DNA of 64,000 bases, taken from CAWEFA01 sp963851385. Lineage in GTDB: Bacteria > Bacteroidota > Bacteroidia > Bacteroidales > DTGW01. Under the pieces are notes generated by a model that was not told the DNA's origin, did no database searches, and was given only the letters and a program-made list of their open reading frames with translations. Both the position numbers and the translations under genes were made by a program. The stretch's first letter is position 1. The number at the start of each line of letters is the position of its first letter. Shown here piece after piece: positions 21,775-32,337 of the stretch. The stretch is taken from NCBI GenBank assembly GCA_963851385.1, contig CAWKPE010000024.1:1-64000 (forward strand). The letters run 5' to 3'.

Positions 21775-22830
21775 TTACAAAGCTAATTCAAAATAAAAAT
21801 TAGAACCATTATCAATATTGCTACTTACTCCGATTTGACCACCATGTTCAAGGATTATTTTTTTTGCAATAGCCAAACCCAAACCTGTACTCTTTTCGCC
21901 AGATGTCGGAGTTGTACTTGTTTTTTGAAAATAATTAAACAATTTAATTTGCTCTTCTGGAAGAATTCCTTTTCCCTTATCAATAATTTCTGTTTTTATA
22001 GTATTTTTTTCAGTCTTAGTTACTTTTACTAATATTTCACTTTTCTTAAATGAAAACTTTATGGCATTCGATAAAAGATTATTAATGACTTCGCTTAAAT
22101 GATGTTCATCAAAATTTAAATTAATTTCTTTTTCTTTTGTTTCAAGTTTTATTAATATTTCTTTTTTATCTGCTAGAATTTGATTTAAATAGATATTCTT
22201 CTTTACGAAATCCAAATAATCTTGCGTTCGCAAGACAATATTTACTTTCCCCGATTCTATAATTGAAATGTTTAGAAGATTTTTGAGCAATACAAGTGCA
22301 TTGTTGCTTATTTCTTTAATAATACTTATTTTTCTTAAAATATCGGGGTTGATGTTATTATTATAATCCGTTATAAGCAAATCGGAAAATGAAAATATAG
22401 TACTTAATGGACCTCGAAGATCGTGTGCTGTAATTCCTATAAACTTGTTTTTTTCTTCATTTAACTGAAATAAACGTACATTTATTTCACGAATTTCTTT
22501 GTACTTCTCTTTTAGGTAAAACAAAAGCAATCCTGTTATTAAAAAAAATGCCAGCACCATAGCAGCATTCCATAAAGCATAAAAATTATTTTTATAGGAT
22601 TTATCAATTAATGTCATTGTTGTCCATACAAGGGAAGCATAAATTGAATTAATAACAATAGCCGTCTTGGTAGTTCTTTTGTATAATGCATGCAACGATA
22701 TTGGTATTAAATAAAAAATTGCTAAAGTTATTCCTGGAGTTAAATAATCAAATATCCCAATAATTGAAATTAAAATAAAAGAAAAAAGCAGGATGACAAA
22801 TCTGTTATCCATTTTTCCAATTGATATCAT
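21775..22830 (-). CDS. Membrane sensor histidine kinase
   Basis: 351 residues. About four membrane segments in residues 8-118 contain the IFDYLTPGITLAIFYLIPIS motif found at the start of many kinases of this group. They are followed by HisKA (GITAHDLRGPLSTIFSFS, His in HDLRGPL) and HATPase with NNLLSNAIKFS, DKGKGI and STGLGLAIAKKI. No receiver partner is adjacent; it converges with the receiver/ATP-grasp gene. The in-frame Met at residue 7 (MDNRF) is an alternative start. Confidence 0.88.
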   Translation of the reverse strand: MISIGKMDNRFVILLFSFILISIIGIFDYLTPGITLAIFYLIPISLHALYKRTTKTAIVINSIYASLVWTTMTLIDKSYKNNFYALWNAAMVLAFFLITGLLLFYLKEKYKEIREINVRLFQLNEEKNKFIGITAHDLRGPLSTIFSFSDLLITDYNNNINPDILRKISIIKEISNNALVLLKNLLNISIIESGKVNIVLRTQDYLDFVKKNIYLNQILADKKEILIKLETKEKEINLNFDEHHLSEVINNLLSNAIKFSFKKSEILVKVTKTEKNTIKTEIIDKGKGILPEEQIKLFNYFQKTSTTPTSGEKSTGLGLAIAKKIILEHGGQIGVSSNIDNGSNFYFELAL

Positions 22831-23538
22831 AGTTTCCTGTTTTATTGAGAAAATTAAATTACAAAATATTAACCAAGATTTTCACTTTATTTTTGTTCTT
22901 TTAAATTTCTTTAAATATTCTCGAAACTAAAGTATATATTAATAATCTGAATGGTAAAAGTCTCCTATGGCAGCAAACGGTCAAAGTAGAAGGATGGTCA
23001 AGTAAATATTTCATTCCCAAATAGTACAAAAAAATTGAAATGTTAAAAATATTTAATTAAAAACACATCAAGTCATCTGTATTTTACAAACAAATTAATT
23101 CTACTTTGACAGATTAGGTCTTTCTTAGTTTTTTCAGCTTTTTTTTACCCCAAACCCTAAAGGAAGAAAGCTGAAAAATCAACCAGTTCCCTTTAGGGAT
23201 TAAGGGTAAAAACTGGTTGATTTTGAAATGTGTCAAAGTAGAATTAAGTTAGCTTTCATGAAAGTAATCAAATGCGAGCAGGGCGGTAAATCAGTTTCAA
23301 AATAATCTATTTGAAAAAAATAACTCAAAATAACTTGTTTTCTAAAATCTCTATGCGTTATAATAATAAAAATATAAATTACTATTAGCTTACACAAGCT
23401 GAAAAAATACTAATTTTAATATCTTAAAAATATGAAATTAAAGGAAAAAATTAGAAATTGAAATTAGTGTTTAATTCAAAAAATAAATTAAAAAATAGCT
23501 TATTAAAAAAGAATATTTTTTACTAAATTTTAATAATC
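22831..23538. other. 708-bp gap holding a MITE-like foldback element
   Basis: Divergent intergenic region with no convincing gene. It holds the inverted-repeat element at 23095-23247 and, at 22981-22993, a lone GTCAAAGTAGAA that equals the end of that element. The rest is very AT-rich. Confidence 0.6.
23095..23247. repeat. MITE-like element, 153 bp, 17-bp perfect terminal inverted repeats
   Basis: TTAATTCTACTTTGACA (23095-23111) is the exact reverse complement of 23231-23247. Inside are further nested complements: CAACCAGTT with AACTGGTTG, TTTTTCAGCT with AGCTGAAAAA, and CCCTAAAGG with CCTTTAGGG. The whole element can fold into a long branched hairpin. It has no coding capacity. No transposase with matching ends is in the window; the IS30 ends here differ. 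Confidence 0.6.
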
Positions 23539-24558
23539 ATGAAAAAAATATTGCTAATTCAGGTTCTTCTGGCATCAATGTTTTGCTGCTGTTCATTATC
23601 TGCTCAGTCCAATTATAAAATTGCCAATAAAATACATGTAGAAGGTGACGGCTGGTGGGATTATATCTCATTTGATGAAACTAACGGAAGAATTTTTGTT
23701 TCTCATGCTAATATGGCCCAGGCTATTAATGCAAAAACAGGGAATATAGCCGGGACAATACCTGATACAAAAGGCATCCATGGTATTGCTATAGCTGCTG
23801 ATATAAATAAAGGATTCACAAGCAATGGCCGTGATTCATCGGTTACAGTTTTCAACCTTAAAACGCTTGAAATAATAACCAGGATTAAAGTTACAGGTAA
23901 AAATCCTGATGCAATTTTATACGATCAATTTACTCATAAAGTGTTTACTTGTAACGGAGGCAGCTCTAGCTCAACAGTCATTGATGCTAACGCGAATAAG
24001 GTAATAAATACGATACTTCTGGATGGAAAACCTGAGTTTTCGGCTACTGATGGCAAAGGAACTATTTATATAAATATTGAAGACAAGAGCATGATTAACG
24101 TTATCAATTCACAAACCGAAAAAGTAACGGACCGTTGGTCTCTCGCGCCAGGAGATGAACCAAGCGGATTGGTTCTTGATAAAGAAAACAATGTTTTATT
24201 TAGTGTTTGCAGTAATAAACTAATGGTAATTATTAATACCAAGTCTGGTAAAGTTATAACCACGTTGCCTATTGGTTCCCGTTGTGACGGTGTTACTTTT
24301 GATCCATTCTATAAACGGGCTTATAGTTCAAATGGAGAAGGTAACATTACCATAGTACAGGAAGAAAATTCAAATAGTTTTAAAGTTTTGGAAACAATTA
24401 CTACTCAACCAGGAGCAAGGACTATTACAGTAGATAAAACTACGCATCATTTATATTTACCTTATGCCGAATTTGAATCTGAACCTTCAGCAAATAAGCA
24501 CCATCCGGCTGTTAAACCAGGTACATTTACAATAATTGATGTTGAAACATTAAAATAG
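23539..24558 (+). CDS. Secreted YVTN-type beta-propeller protein
   Basis: 339 residues with a signal peptide (MKKILLIQVLLASMFCCCSLSAQ). The mature part is made of repeated blades of the type GRIFVSHANMAQAINAKTG, FTSNGRDSSVTVFNLKTLE and VFTCNGGSSSSTVIDANA, each of about 40 residues, as in YVTN/lactonase-like seven-bladed propellers. It heads an apparent operon with a TolC-like protein, an adaptor and an RND pump, so it may be a periplasmic accessory of the pump. The ligand is unknown. Confidence 0.8.
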   Translation: MKKILLIQVLLASMFCCCSLSAQSNYKIANKIHVEGDGWWDYISFDETNGRIFVSHANMAQAINAKTGNIAGTIPDTKGIHGIAIAADINKGFTSNGRDSSVTVFNLKTLEIITRIKVTGKNPDAILYDQFTHKVFTCNGGSSSSTVIDANANKVINTILLDGKPEFSATDGKGTIYINIEDKSMINVINSQTEKVTDRWSLAPGDEPSGLVLDKENNVLFSVCSNKLMVIINTKSGKVITTLPIGSRCDGVTFDPFYKRAYSSNGEGNITIVQEENSNSFKVLETITTQPGARTITVDKTTHHLYLPYAEFESEPSANKHHPAVKPGTFTIIDVETLK

Positions 24559-24590
24559 TTAATTTAGCATATAAATAATGCTATTTGGAA

Positions 24591-25832
24591 ATGAAAAAAA
24601 GCATTGTCCAGTTATTATTTATTTTTTTTGCAAAATGTTTATTTGCCCAGCAGCTAAACATAGACTATTATTTGACTAAGGCATTAAAAAATAGTCCTCT
24701 TTTAAAAGAATTCCAGAACCAGATTCAAATTAATCAATTAGACAGCTTACGTATTAAAGCTGGCATAGGCCCTCAGATAAATGCTATAAGCAACAACTCT
24801 TATGCACCAGTCCTTAAAGGTTGGGGTTATGACGAAATTATTACCAACGGAACAAATGTCAGTGCCTTGCTTACAGTATCCCAGGAGGTAACAGGTAAAT
24901 ACAACCGGCAAAACCGTTATGAAGCATTTGGCATGCAAAATCAATCGGTTTTAAATACTAGTAAAATATCAGAACAGGATTTGAAAAAAAATATTACCGG
25001 TCAATATATTGCTACTTATGGAGATTTGCAACAATATAATTTCAACATCGAGATACTGGGACTTATTAAAAAGGAAGAAATAATACTAAAAAATCTTACA
25101 GAAAAAGGAATTTATAAGCAAACTGAATATTTGTCTTTCCTGGTCAATCTGCACCAGCAGGAATTACTTGTTGAACGCCTGAAAAGTCAATATCAAAACA
25201 ATTTTGCCATGCTCAATTACCTTTGTGGCATTGAAGATACGACATTAATTTCGTTACCTGACCCAAGCCTGAAAATTGAAAACCTGCCGGAATTTTCCAA
25301 TTCAATTTTTTACTATCAATTTGCAATTGACAGTCTTAAACTTCAAAATGCAGATAAGCAAATTGATTTTTTATACAAGCCAAAAGTCAGTTTATATGGC
25401 GACGGAGGCTATTTATCATCACTTGCATACAACCCGGAAAAAAATTTTGGGATAAGTGCAGGCATCTCAATTACTGTCCCGATATATGATGGTGGCCAAC
25501 GCAAAATTCAACACAGTAAAATTGCAATAGATGAATTGACCCGTTGCAACTACCGCGATTTTTTCATGCATCAATACCATCAGCAAATTAAAAGGTATTT
25601 GCAGCAATTATTGGCAAATGAAAAATATGCGGAGCAAATTTCTATACAAATTAATTATGCACAAACTCTTATGGATGCTGATCAAAAACTTTTGCAAACC
25701 GGCGAAATTCGAATAACTGATTACATATTGGCTATTAGTAATTATTTGACAGCAAAAAACCTTCTGGTAGAAAATATAATAAACAGGTACCTGATTATAA
25801 ACGAACTTAATTATTGGAACAGAACAAAATAA
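24591..25832 (+). CDS. TolC-like outer membrane efflux protein
   Basis: About 413 residues with signal peptide MKKSIVQLLFIFFAKCLFAQ, starting at the ATG at 24591 (an in-frame ATG two codons earlier is possible). Two similar alpha-helical halves rich in Gln, Asn and Leu, and the segment FGISAGISITVPIYDGGQRK, are typical of the OEP family that forms the outer-membrane duct of tripartite pumps. The adaptor gene starts 6 nt downstream. Confidence 0.85.
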   Translation: MKKSIVQLLFIFFAKCLFAQQLNIDYYLTKALKNSPLLKEFQNQIQINQLDSLRIKAGIGPQINAISNNSYAPVLKGWGYDEIITNGTNVSALLTVSQEVTGKYNRQNRYEAFGMQNQSVLNTSKISEQDLKKNITGQYIATYGDLQQYNFNIEILGLIKKEEIILKNLTEKGIYKQTEYLSFLVNLHQQELLVERLKSQYQNNFAMLNYLCGIEDTTLISLPDPSLKIENLPEFSNSIFYYQFAIDSLKLQNADKQIDFLYKPKVSLYGDGGYLSSLAYNPEKNFGISAGISITVPIYDGGQRKIQHSKIAIDELTRCNYRDFFMHQYHQQIKRYLQQLLANEKYAEQISIQINYAQTLMDADQKLLQTGEIRITDYILAISNYLTAKNLLVENIINRYLIINELNYWNRTK

Positions 25833-25838
25833 AATGTT

Positions 25839-26762
25839 ATGTACAAATTTTATTTATACTCGACAATCATTTTATTAGCTATAAACTCATGCAGAACAGG
25901 CAATAAAACTGAAGAAGCCTCTCAATCTGAAGGCCGTGTTCCTGTTACAATTACACATGTGAGTTTAGGAACTTTGGACGAAACAATAGAATTGAATGCT
26001 ACTTCGGTGTGTCTGTTAAAAACTTATATTAAATCAAATACAAATGGATATTTGCAAGAAGTAAATATTACGTTAGGTGAAAATGTATCCAAAGGAGAAA
26101 AAATATTTGTAATCCGGTCAAAAGAAGCTGAATATTTAAGTAATACGATTAACAAGCTTGATACTTCGTTTCGGTTTAACGGCCTTGTAAATATTATCTC
26201 TCCTGGAAACGGATATGTCACACAACTTTCGTACCGCGCAGGAGATTATGTTCAAGATGGAGAAACGTTAGCCGCAATAAGCGATATAAATAGCCTTGTA
26301 TTCATGCTTGAAGTACCTTATGAATTGAAATCATATATTACATTTAACAAATCTGTAATATTAAACTTGCCGGATGGACAAAAGTTAACCGGAACTTTAA
26401 GTAATCCGATACCTGTAGTTGATCCTATTTCACAAACTCAGAATTATGTAATTCGTATTTCACAAGGATTATTTATACCTGAAAATCTAGTAGCAAAAGT
26501 GAATTTTATAAAGAAATCTAAAAACAATGTTATTTCATTACCAAAAGAGGCAATTCTTACAAACGAGATACAAAGTAAATTCTGGATAATGAAAATGACC
26601 GACAGCATAACTGCTGTGAAAGTACCTGTTATCAAAGGAATAGAGACAGTTGACAGGATAGAAATTCTGTCTCCTGAACTGAAAGTTTCTGATAATATAT
26701 TGATCACCGGCAATTATGGTTTACCAGATACAGTAAAAGTTAAAGTTGAAAATAAGAAATAA
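25839..26762 (+). CDS. RND efflux periplasmic adaptor lipoprotein
   Basis: 307 residues. A lipoprotein signal peptide ends in AINSC (Cys about residue 18). The body has a lipoyl-type half motif (NGYLQEVNITLGENVSKGEKI), a second one (GYVTQLSYRAGDYVQDGETL), the barrel, and the membrane-proximal part (ILITGNYGLPDTVKV). It is on the short side for HlyD/CusB adaptors because the coiled-coil hairpin is very small. Its stop codon overlaps the ATG of the pump gene, so translation is coupled. Confidence 0.87.
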   Translation: MYKFYLYSTIILLAINSCRTGNKTEEASQSEGRVPVTITHVSLGTLDETIELNATSVCLLKTYIKSNTNGYLQEVNITLGENVSKGEKIFVIRSKEAEYLSNTINKLDTSFRFNGLVNIISPGNGYVTQLSYRAGDYVQDGETLAAISDINSLVFMLEVPYELKSYITFNKSVILNLPDGQKLTGTLSNPIPVVDPISQTQNYVIRISQGLFIPENLVAKVNFIKKSKNNVISLPKEAILTNEIQSKFWIMKMTDSITAVKVPVIKGIETVDRIEILSPELKVSDNILITGNYGLPDTVKVKVENKK

Positions 26763-29700
26763 TGTCAAATCGCTTTTATACTATTTATAAAAATCCCTTA
26801 TCAGTTGCCATTGCTATAATTGTAATGGGAGGTTTATTTGTTTATAGTAAATTACAGACCTCGTTATTTCCTGAAATTACTTTTCCGAAAATTAAGATAA
26901 TAGCCGATGCCGGCCAGCTACCTGTAGATCAAATGATGCTTACCGTTACCAGACCACTTGAAATAGCTATTAAAAAAGTCCCTGATTTACAAACCATACG
27001 AAGTGCGACTAGTCGCGGAAGTTGCGAAATATCTGCTTTTATGAACTGGAGTACTGATATTGATATCAGCCAGCAGCGAATTGAATCGAAAATAAATGAA
27101 ATCCGGAATACGCTCCCACCCGATATTCAAATCACTGTCGAAAGGATGAATCCATCCATACTTCCAGTCATAGGTTACACGCTCGAAAGTAAGAGTCTAT
27201 CACCTGTTGACCTGAAATATCTTGCCACTTATACGATAAAACCTTTCCTTTCCCAGGTTGAAGGTATTTCAGAAATCCGCATAATTGGCGGAAAAGAAAA
27301 AGAATATTGGGTTGAACTGAACAAGGCAAAAATGAGCATACTTGGTTTAACACCCGAAATGGTTCGTAATGTCCTTAATGAAACAGGATTTGTAAAATCA
27401 AACGGCTACCTCAATGATTACCGTTTTCTTTATCTTACTGTCACAGACGCTAAAACTGACAGCAAAAACAAGCTTGAAAATATAATCATTAGCAACAATG
27501 AGAAGCGAATTATATTTCTGAAAGATATTGCCAAAATTGAAATTCATGAAGCAAAGGAATATATTAAAATAAATGCGAATGGCAAAGAAGCAATTCTTAT
27601 TGCTGTTTTGAAACAACCAAATACAAACCTGATTGAATTGTCAAAAAAGATGGATTCCAAACTTGCTGACTTGCGATTAATTTTACCCTCCGGTGTTAGT
27701 ATTCATCCTTATTATGTACAGGCCGATTTTGTTTCTGACACAATCAAAAGCGTAAACGACAGCTTGTGGATAGGATTGATCCTTGCAATTTTTGTCGCCA
27801 TTCTTTTTTTACGATCTCTAAAAGCAAGTATCACCATATTGATTACGATTCCCGTTACATTATTCCTCACCCTGATAGTTCTGTATTCAACTGGACAGAC
27901 ATTGAACATTATGACGTTGGGAGCCATGGCCGCTGCTATTGGATTAATTATAGATGATGCTATTGTGGTTATGGAACAAATTCACAGAACTCATGAAGAA
28001 AACCCTAAAGAAAGCTCATCAAACCTGGTTCAGGAAGCCATTACTTATCTGTTTCCCGGCAATGGTAGGTTCATCACTCAGCACCATCGTTATTTTTCTT
28101 CCATTTGTGCTTATGTCTGGCGTTGCGGGAGCCTACTTCAAAGTTATGACAAATACCATGATTATTACTTTGACTTGTTCCTTTTTTGTGACATGGATTG
28201 CTTTGCCGGTAATTTATTTATTACTTTCATCGATAAATAAAAATAATTCCCTGGTTAAATCAGGAGAAGCACAGCCAGTAAAAAAACAACAATGGGTGAT
28301 TTTTTTCATCAACCGGCCCTGGTTGAGTATTTCATTTATATTGATATTGATAATTTCTATTGTATTGATTCTTCCAAAACTTGAAACAGGCTTCCTCCCT
28401 GAAATGGACGAAGGCAGTATTGTGCTTGATTATAATTCGCCCCCGGGAACGTCACTTGAAGAAACTGATCGTATCCTCCGTGAAGTTGAAAAAATACTTT
28501 TACAGATTCCTGAAGTGGAAACATATTCTCGCCGGACTGGCACGCAAATGGGATTTTTTATTACCGAACCTAATAATGGTGATTATCTTATTCAATTACA
28601 TAAAAAAAGAAACCGCACGACAAATGAAGTAATTGACGATATCCGTAAACGTATTGAAACTTCCCAACCCTCACTTCAAATAGATTTTGGACAGGTTATC
28701 GGTGATATGCTTGGCGATCTCATGGAATCAGTGCAACCCATCGAAGTAAAAATCTATGGAACTGATCCGAAAATTTTGAATGAACTTTCAAAACAAATAG
28801 CTTCTATCACTGAAAATGTTAAAGGAACTGCAGATGTATTTGATGGAATAGTTAACACTGGACCATATATCAGTATTTTACCAAACACCATTAACCTGGC
28901 ACAATTCGGTATAACTCCGTCAAATTTACAATACCAATTGCAGACATCCCTTGAAGGTAATATAGAAGGTATGGTTTTCGACAAAGATCGCTTGACAAAT
29001 ATCCGGTTAATTTATCCCGGAAGCAAAACATTAAGTATTTCAGATATTAATCATTTGCAGCTTTTTATGCCCAACGGAAAATTAAAACCATTTAATTCAC
29101 TGGCTTCAGTTAAGCTTTTGACTGGTGATCCGGAAATCAAACGCGAAAATCTTCAAAACATAGGAGTTGTGACAGCCCGTTTGAATGAGCGTGATTTAGG
29201 CAGTGTTATGAATGAAATACGAAAAAAAATATCCGGGAGAATCAGATTGCCGTTGGGTTACAGCATTGATTATGGAGGAGCATATAAAGAACAAAAGCAA
29301 TCATTCGGTGAATTGCTTATAATATTAATTACTGCCAGTCTTTTGGTTTTTTGCGTTATCCTGGCTCTTTTTAAAGAGTTCCGTATTGCCCTTTCAATTT
29401 TACTAATTGCTGTATTAGGAATTTCCGGAAGTTACCTGGCATTATATATCACCGGTACTCCTTTGAATGTAGGAAGCTATACCGGTCTAATAATGATTGT
29501 AGGAATAATTGGAGAAAATGCAATATTTACTTATCTTCAATTTAAAGAAGCCTGTCGAAATATGAGTGTTGACGATTCAATAGTATATGCAATTTCAACC
29601 CGGTTACGTCCAAAACTGATGACAGCATTTGGTGCAATTATTGCCCTTATGCCTATTGCATTAGGTATAGGAGCCGGAGCTCAGTTGCATCAGCCGCTTG

Positions 29701-29810
29701 CCATTGCCATTATTGGCGGTTTCATTGTTGCTTTACCTTTGCTTCTAATAGTACTGCCAACTTCAATCAGATTCTTGTATAAGGAAAAGTTAAATCCAGA
29801 TAAACTGTAA
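26762..29810 (+). CDS. CusA/CzcA-type RND efflux transporter (one frameshift)
   Basis: Inner-membrane proton-driven pump of about 1016 residues. It begins MSNRFYTIYKNPLSVAIAII, the first membrane helix. Porter-domain motifs include QLPVDQMMLTVTRPLE and the TM4 proton relay AAIGLIIDDAIVVMEQI with paired Asp. The second half contains FLPEMDEGSIVLDYNSPPG. Together with the adaptor and TolC-like genes it forms a tripartite exporter; metals or hydrophobic compounds are both possible. The frame breaks near 28060: ITYLFP continues as AMVGSSLSTIVIFLPF only after removing one C from a CCC run. Confidence 0.9.
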
Positions 29811-30094
29811 AGTTTCAATTTTTTTTATTCTTAGTGATGTACTTTGTGATCCTTTGTATTTAGTTTTGACACAAAATTTCACTAAGGAATATGCTGAAAT
29901 AAAATGAATCAATAAAATTTATATTTTTAAGCAAAACTACTTGCCCGGATTATATGACCAAATTAGCAGTATTTGTAATTTTAAGGTAATTTCGTAAAAT
30001 ATAGTTTATTCATTTATAACAAAAAATATTAACTAACAAGAATATTAAACTTGTTGCATTATTTTTTTTTACAATTAGTACTTTCAAGCTTACA
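29811..30094. other. Intergenic region before the cassette array
   Basis: AT-rich, no gene, no clear terminator. It marks the left edge of the cassette-like region, which begins with site S1. Confidence 0.4.
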
Positions 30095-30227
30095 CATAAC
30101 GTTTATAGCTATTACCTGTTGGGATTTGCGTGATTGCTTCTAAATCAAAATGCACTTAAGACGTATGTATGCTCTGTCGCTCGCATACCACTGAAACCCG
30201 CATTGGTTATGAGTGGGTGTTGGCAGC
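30095..30227. repeat. attC-like site S1
   Basis: Leftmost palindrome of the array. Left end CATAACG, right end GTTGGCAGC; arms such as CTGTTGGGATTTG pair imperfectly with AAACCCGCATTGG. 133 bp. The DoxX-like gene stops 25 nt to its right. Confidence 0.7.
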
Positions 30228-30251
30228 TAGGCTTTATAATTTTTAAAAAGT

Positions 30252-30617
30252 TTATAATGGTTTCAATACAAGCCTACCGTAGGCAATAAACGAGCATATA
30301 GCAGCCACAACAAGCCAATAAATAATATGACCATAGTTTGCGTCTCCGGAAAAAATATTCAATCCACAAAAGAGCAGCATTTCCGCAGCTATGCATACTG
30401 CTGCGATAGGTATCAGTTTGCCAAGGGATTTATTAAATAATGCAAGTATCAATCCTAAACTACAGAGTATCTCTATAATACTCATTGCCATCCAAACTTT
30501 GTGAGGAATTGCATTTAGGGAAGTCACGGTTTGTTCGGAATTGGAAAACTTCCAAATTGCACCCATAATGGTATGAAAAGCAAGTAGAATTTGAAGAACC
30601 CATAATAGAATATTCAT
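30252..30617 (-). CDS. DoxX-like small membrane protein
   Basis: 121 residues with four predicted membrane helices (about 3-20, 42-63, 68-90, 97-115), matching the DoxX/DoxX-like fold. Homologues are poorly characterised and some associate with redox chemistry. Unusually for this genome, a Shine-Dalgarno sequence AAGGAGA (30630-30624) lies 6 nt before the ATG. That suggests the gene came from a lineage that relies on such sites. It sits alone between S1 and S2. Confidence 0.75.
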   Translation of the reverse strand: MNILLWVLQILLAFHTIMGAIWKFSNSEQTVTSLNAIPHKVWMAMSIIEILCSLGLILALFNKSLGKLIPIAAVCIAAEMLLFCGLNIFSGDANYGHIIYWLVVAAICSFIAYGRLVLKPL

Positions 30618-30753
30618 AATTTATCTCCTTCAATAATTTAAACTAAATAAATATATTTTTCTCTAAAATAACCTTTTAATAAATTTCAATTCAATAATAA
30701 CAAGTGTTATTTTAATTTGTTTACAATGTTTTGCTGCTTATTTAATTTGTCTT

Positions 30754-30890
30754 GCTGTCAAATGGTCGCGGCTAAATGCCGTGCGGGATTTAATGCAGTC
30801 GTTGTCAACCTGCAAAATGTTATATATATTTGTTAGCATACCATGCTATAATGTGCACCTTCATTGCTTTTCAGCCTTTGTTGGGCGGCG
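30754..30890. repeat. attC-like site S2
   Basis: 137 bp. Left end GCTGTCAAATGG matches the complement of the S1 right end (GCTGCCAA) in 7 of 8 bases. Right end GTTGGGCGGC is the exact complement of the S3 left end. The inner arms are the most degenerate of the set; GTGCGGGATTT is kept. Confidence 0.6.
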
Positions 30891-30891
30891 T

Positions 30892-31425
30892 TTATTTTTC
30901 TTTTATTGTTTCAATTATTTTATTTACGGTGTCAAGCTTTGTTATATTATATTCAATTTCCAAAGCATCTTTAAACTTCCCATTGTCATTCCAATAAAGC
31001 CTACCATAAGATGTATCGCTTTTTGAATAATAAAGAATCCCTATTGTTTTTGTATTTTGGCGAAAACACTCTATCTGGTTTAATGTAATTAATTGTGAAA
31101 AGTTATTCGTTATCTGGATACTTTGTGGAATTGGATTTATCAAAGTATCTCCAAAATCACGACTTGACAATGAGTTGTCATATCCAAATGAAAGCTGAAT
31201 TTTATAATCTGCAGAATTAACGAAAAACGTTTTCCCTTCAAAACCTATTAGAACTACTCCATTGAATCCAGGAGGAACCTGAATTGTATAATTTGTCTTA
31301 AAGCTTATCGTTCTCCATCCATCAACTGTAGTTAAATCAAAATAACTGGTATCTCCAACATTGTCATTTTTCTTACAATCTATGAGCAGAAAAATCAATA
31401 AAGAAATCATTAAAATCTTTTTCAT
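30892..31425 (-). CDS. Lipoprotein of unknown function (cassette S2-S3)
   Basis: 177 residues. Signal peptide with lipobox LLIDC (Cys about 17), then charged residues KKND, typical of surface-exported Bacteroidota lipoproteins. The rest is beta-rich (YTIQVPPGFNGVVLIGFEGK) and resembles no family I recognise. The stop codon is 1 nt from S2 and the start is 58 nt from S3. Confidence 0.75.
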   Translation of the reverse strand: MKKILMISLLIFLLIDCKKNDNVGDTSYFDLTTVDGWRTISFKTNYTIQVPPGFNGVVLIGFEGKTFFVNSADYKIQLSFGYDNSLSSRDFGDTLINPIPQSIQITNNFSQLITLNQIECFRQNTKTIGILYYSKSDTSYGRLYWNDNGKFKDALEIEYNITKLDTVNKIIETIKEK

Positions 31426-31483
31426 ATTTTACTTTTCTTATCAAGATGCAAAATTTTCAATTTTGGTTGCGTCATTTTTTAAT

Positions 31484-31621
31484 GCCGCCCAAACGGTACT
31501 CGTGTATACGCTTTACCAGTTTATTAGCACTAAAATAAAGAAAAGAAATGAACATAGCAACTTACTTCCATATCAATGTGAATCGAATCCGATATGGCGT
31601 ACGACACGATGTTACCAACCG
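31484..31621. repeat. attC-like site S3
   Basis: 138 bp. Left end GCCGCCCAAACGG is the exact complement of the S2 right end over 9 bases. Right end GTTACCAACC is the exact complement of the S4 left end. Confidence 0.75.
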
Positions 31622-31650
31622 TTGCAATTAATTTAAATTAAACTTATCTA

Positions 31651-32010
31651 TTATTGGTTTTGAAGCACAGTCCAACCAAGACTCATGGCTTTCCCTAAAT
31701 CCTGATATAGAATCTTAGCAGCAAAGTTAAGACTTGACGGACAACCACATGCGAAACAAGTACCTGGACTACTAAATTCCTTTGAATTCACTACTGCTAT
31801 ATCATTATCATGTAAATAAAAAACGGCTGATTCCAGATTAGAAAAATATGCTATTTTACATTGAATTCCTGAGACATGATAAATCCATACATAATAATTA
31901 CAATCTTTGGCCAAATCATTTGATTTATTTTCATTGACTGTTTTAAGGGATTTACATCCCTCTGCCGACACAAAAATTAATAAAATGTTTATTATAATTG
32001 CTTTTGTCAT
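31651..32010 (-). CDS. Small cysteine-containing lipoprotein of unknown function (cassette S3-S4)
   Basis: 119 residues. The N-terminal signal ends in SAEGC, a probable lipobox (Cys 19). The mature part has a notable cysteine cluster, CFACGCPSS, plus Cys residues in AKDCNYY and GIQCKIA, which could form disulfides or bind a metal. No family recognised. It lies alone between S3 and S4 and stops 29 nt from S3. Confidence 0.65.
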   Translation of the reverse strand: MTKAIIINILLIFVSAEGCKSLKTVNENKSNDLAKDCNYYVWIYHVSGIQCKIAYFSNLESAVFYLHDNDIAVVNSKEFSSPGTCFACGCPSSLNFAAKILYQDLGKAMSLGWTVLQNQ

Positions 32011-32182
32011 AATTTTTCCGTTTTCATAAAATTAAATTCAAAAACTATACCATATTCCTCAATCCTATTTTACTATGAATTGTATCACTAAAATCTAATC
32101 TTGTTAAAATCTTTTAGTGAAGGAAGCTTTTAAAATCCAGAAATATAAAAGAGATTAAAATCAATTCGTTGTTAGGAGTAAT

Positions 32183-32334
32183 GGTTGGTAAACCTTCAAT
32201 CATATGAGCTGTATAGGTTGCGAAGCCACGATTCTATTAAGTTACCACCAAATTTAAATATATTTTTTGACCTTCGCTCCCGAAGCTTCGGGACCACTTC
32301 AACCCTTATGCATTATACACTTTGTTGGCTGCAG
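32183..32334. repeat. attC-like site S4, with nested palindrome
   Basis: 152 bp. Left end GGTTGGTAAACC complements the S3 right end exactly (9 bases); right end GTTGGCTGCAG nearly complements S5. The loop has the -7 box TAAATTTG (minus, 32256-32249), but the -33 position is replaced by TCCCGAAGCTTCGGGA (32278-32293), a palindrome absent from sister sites and accounting for the extra length. Confidence 0.75.
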
Positions 32335-32337
32335 TTT

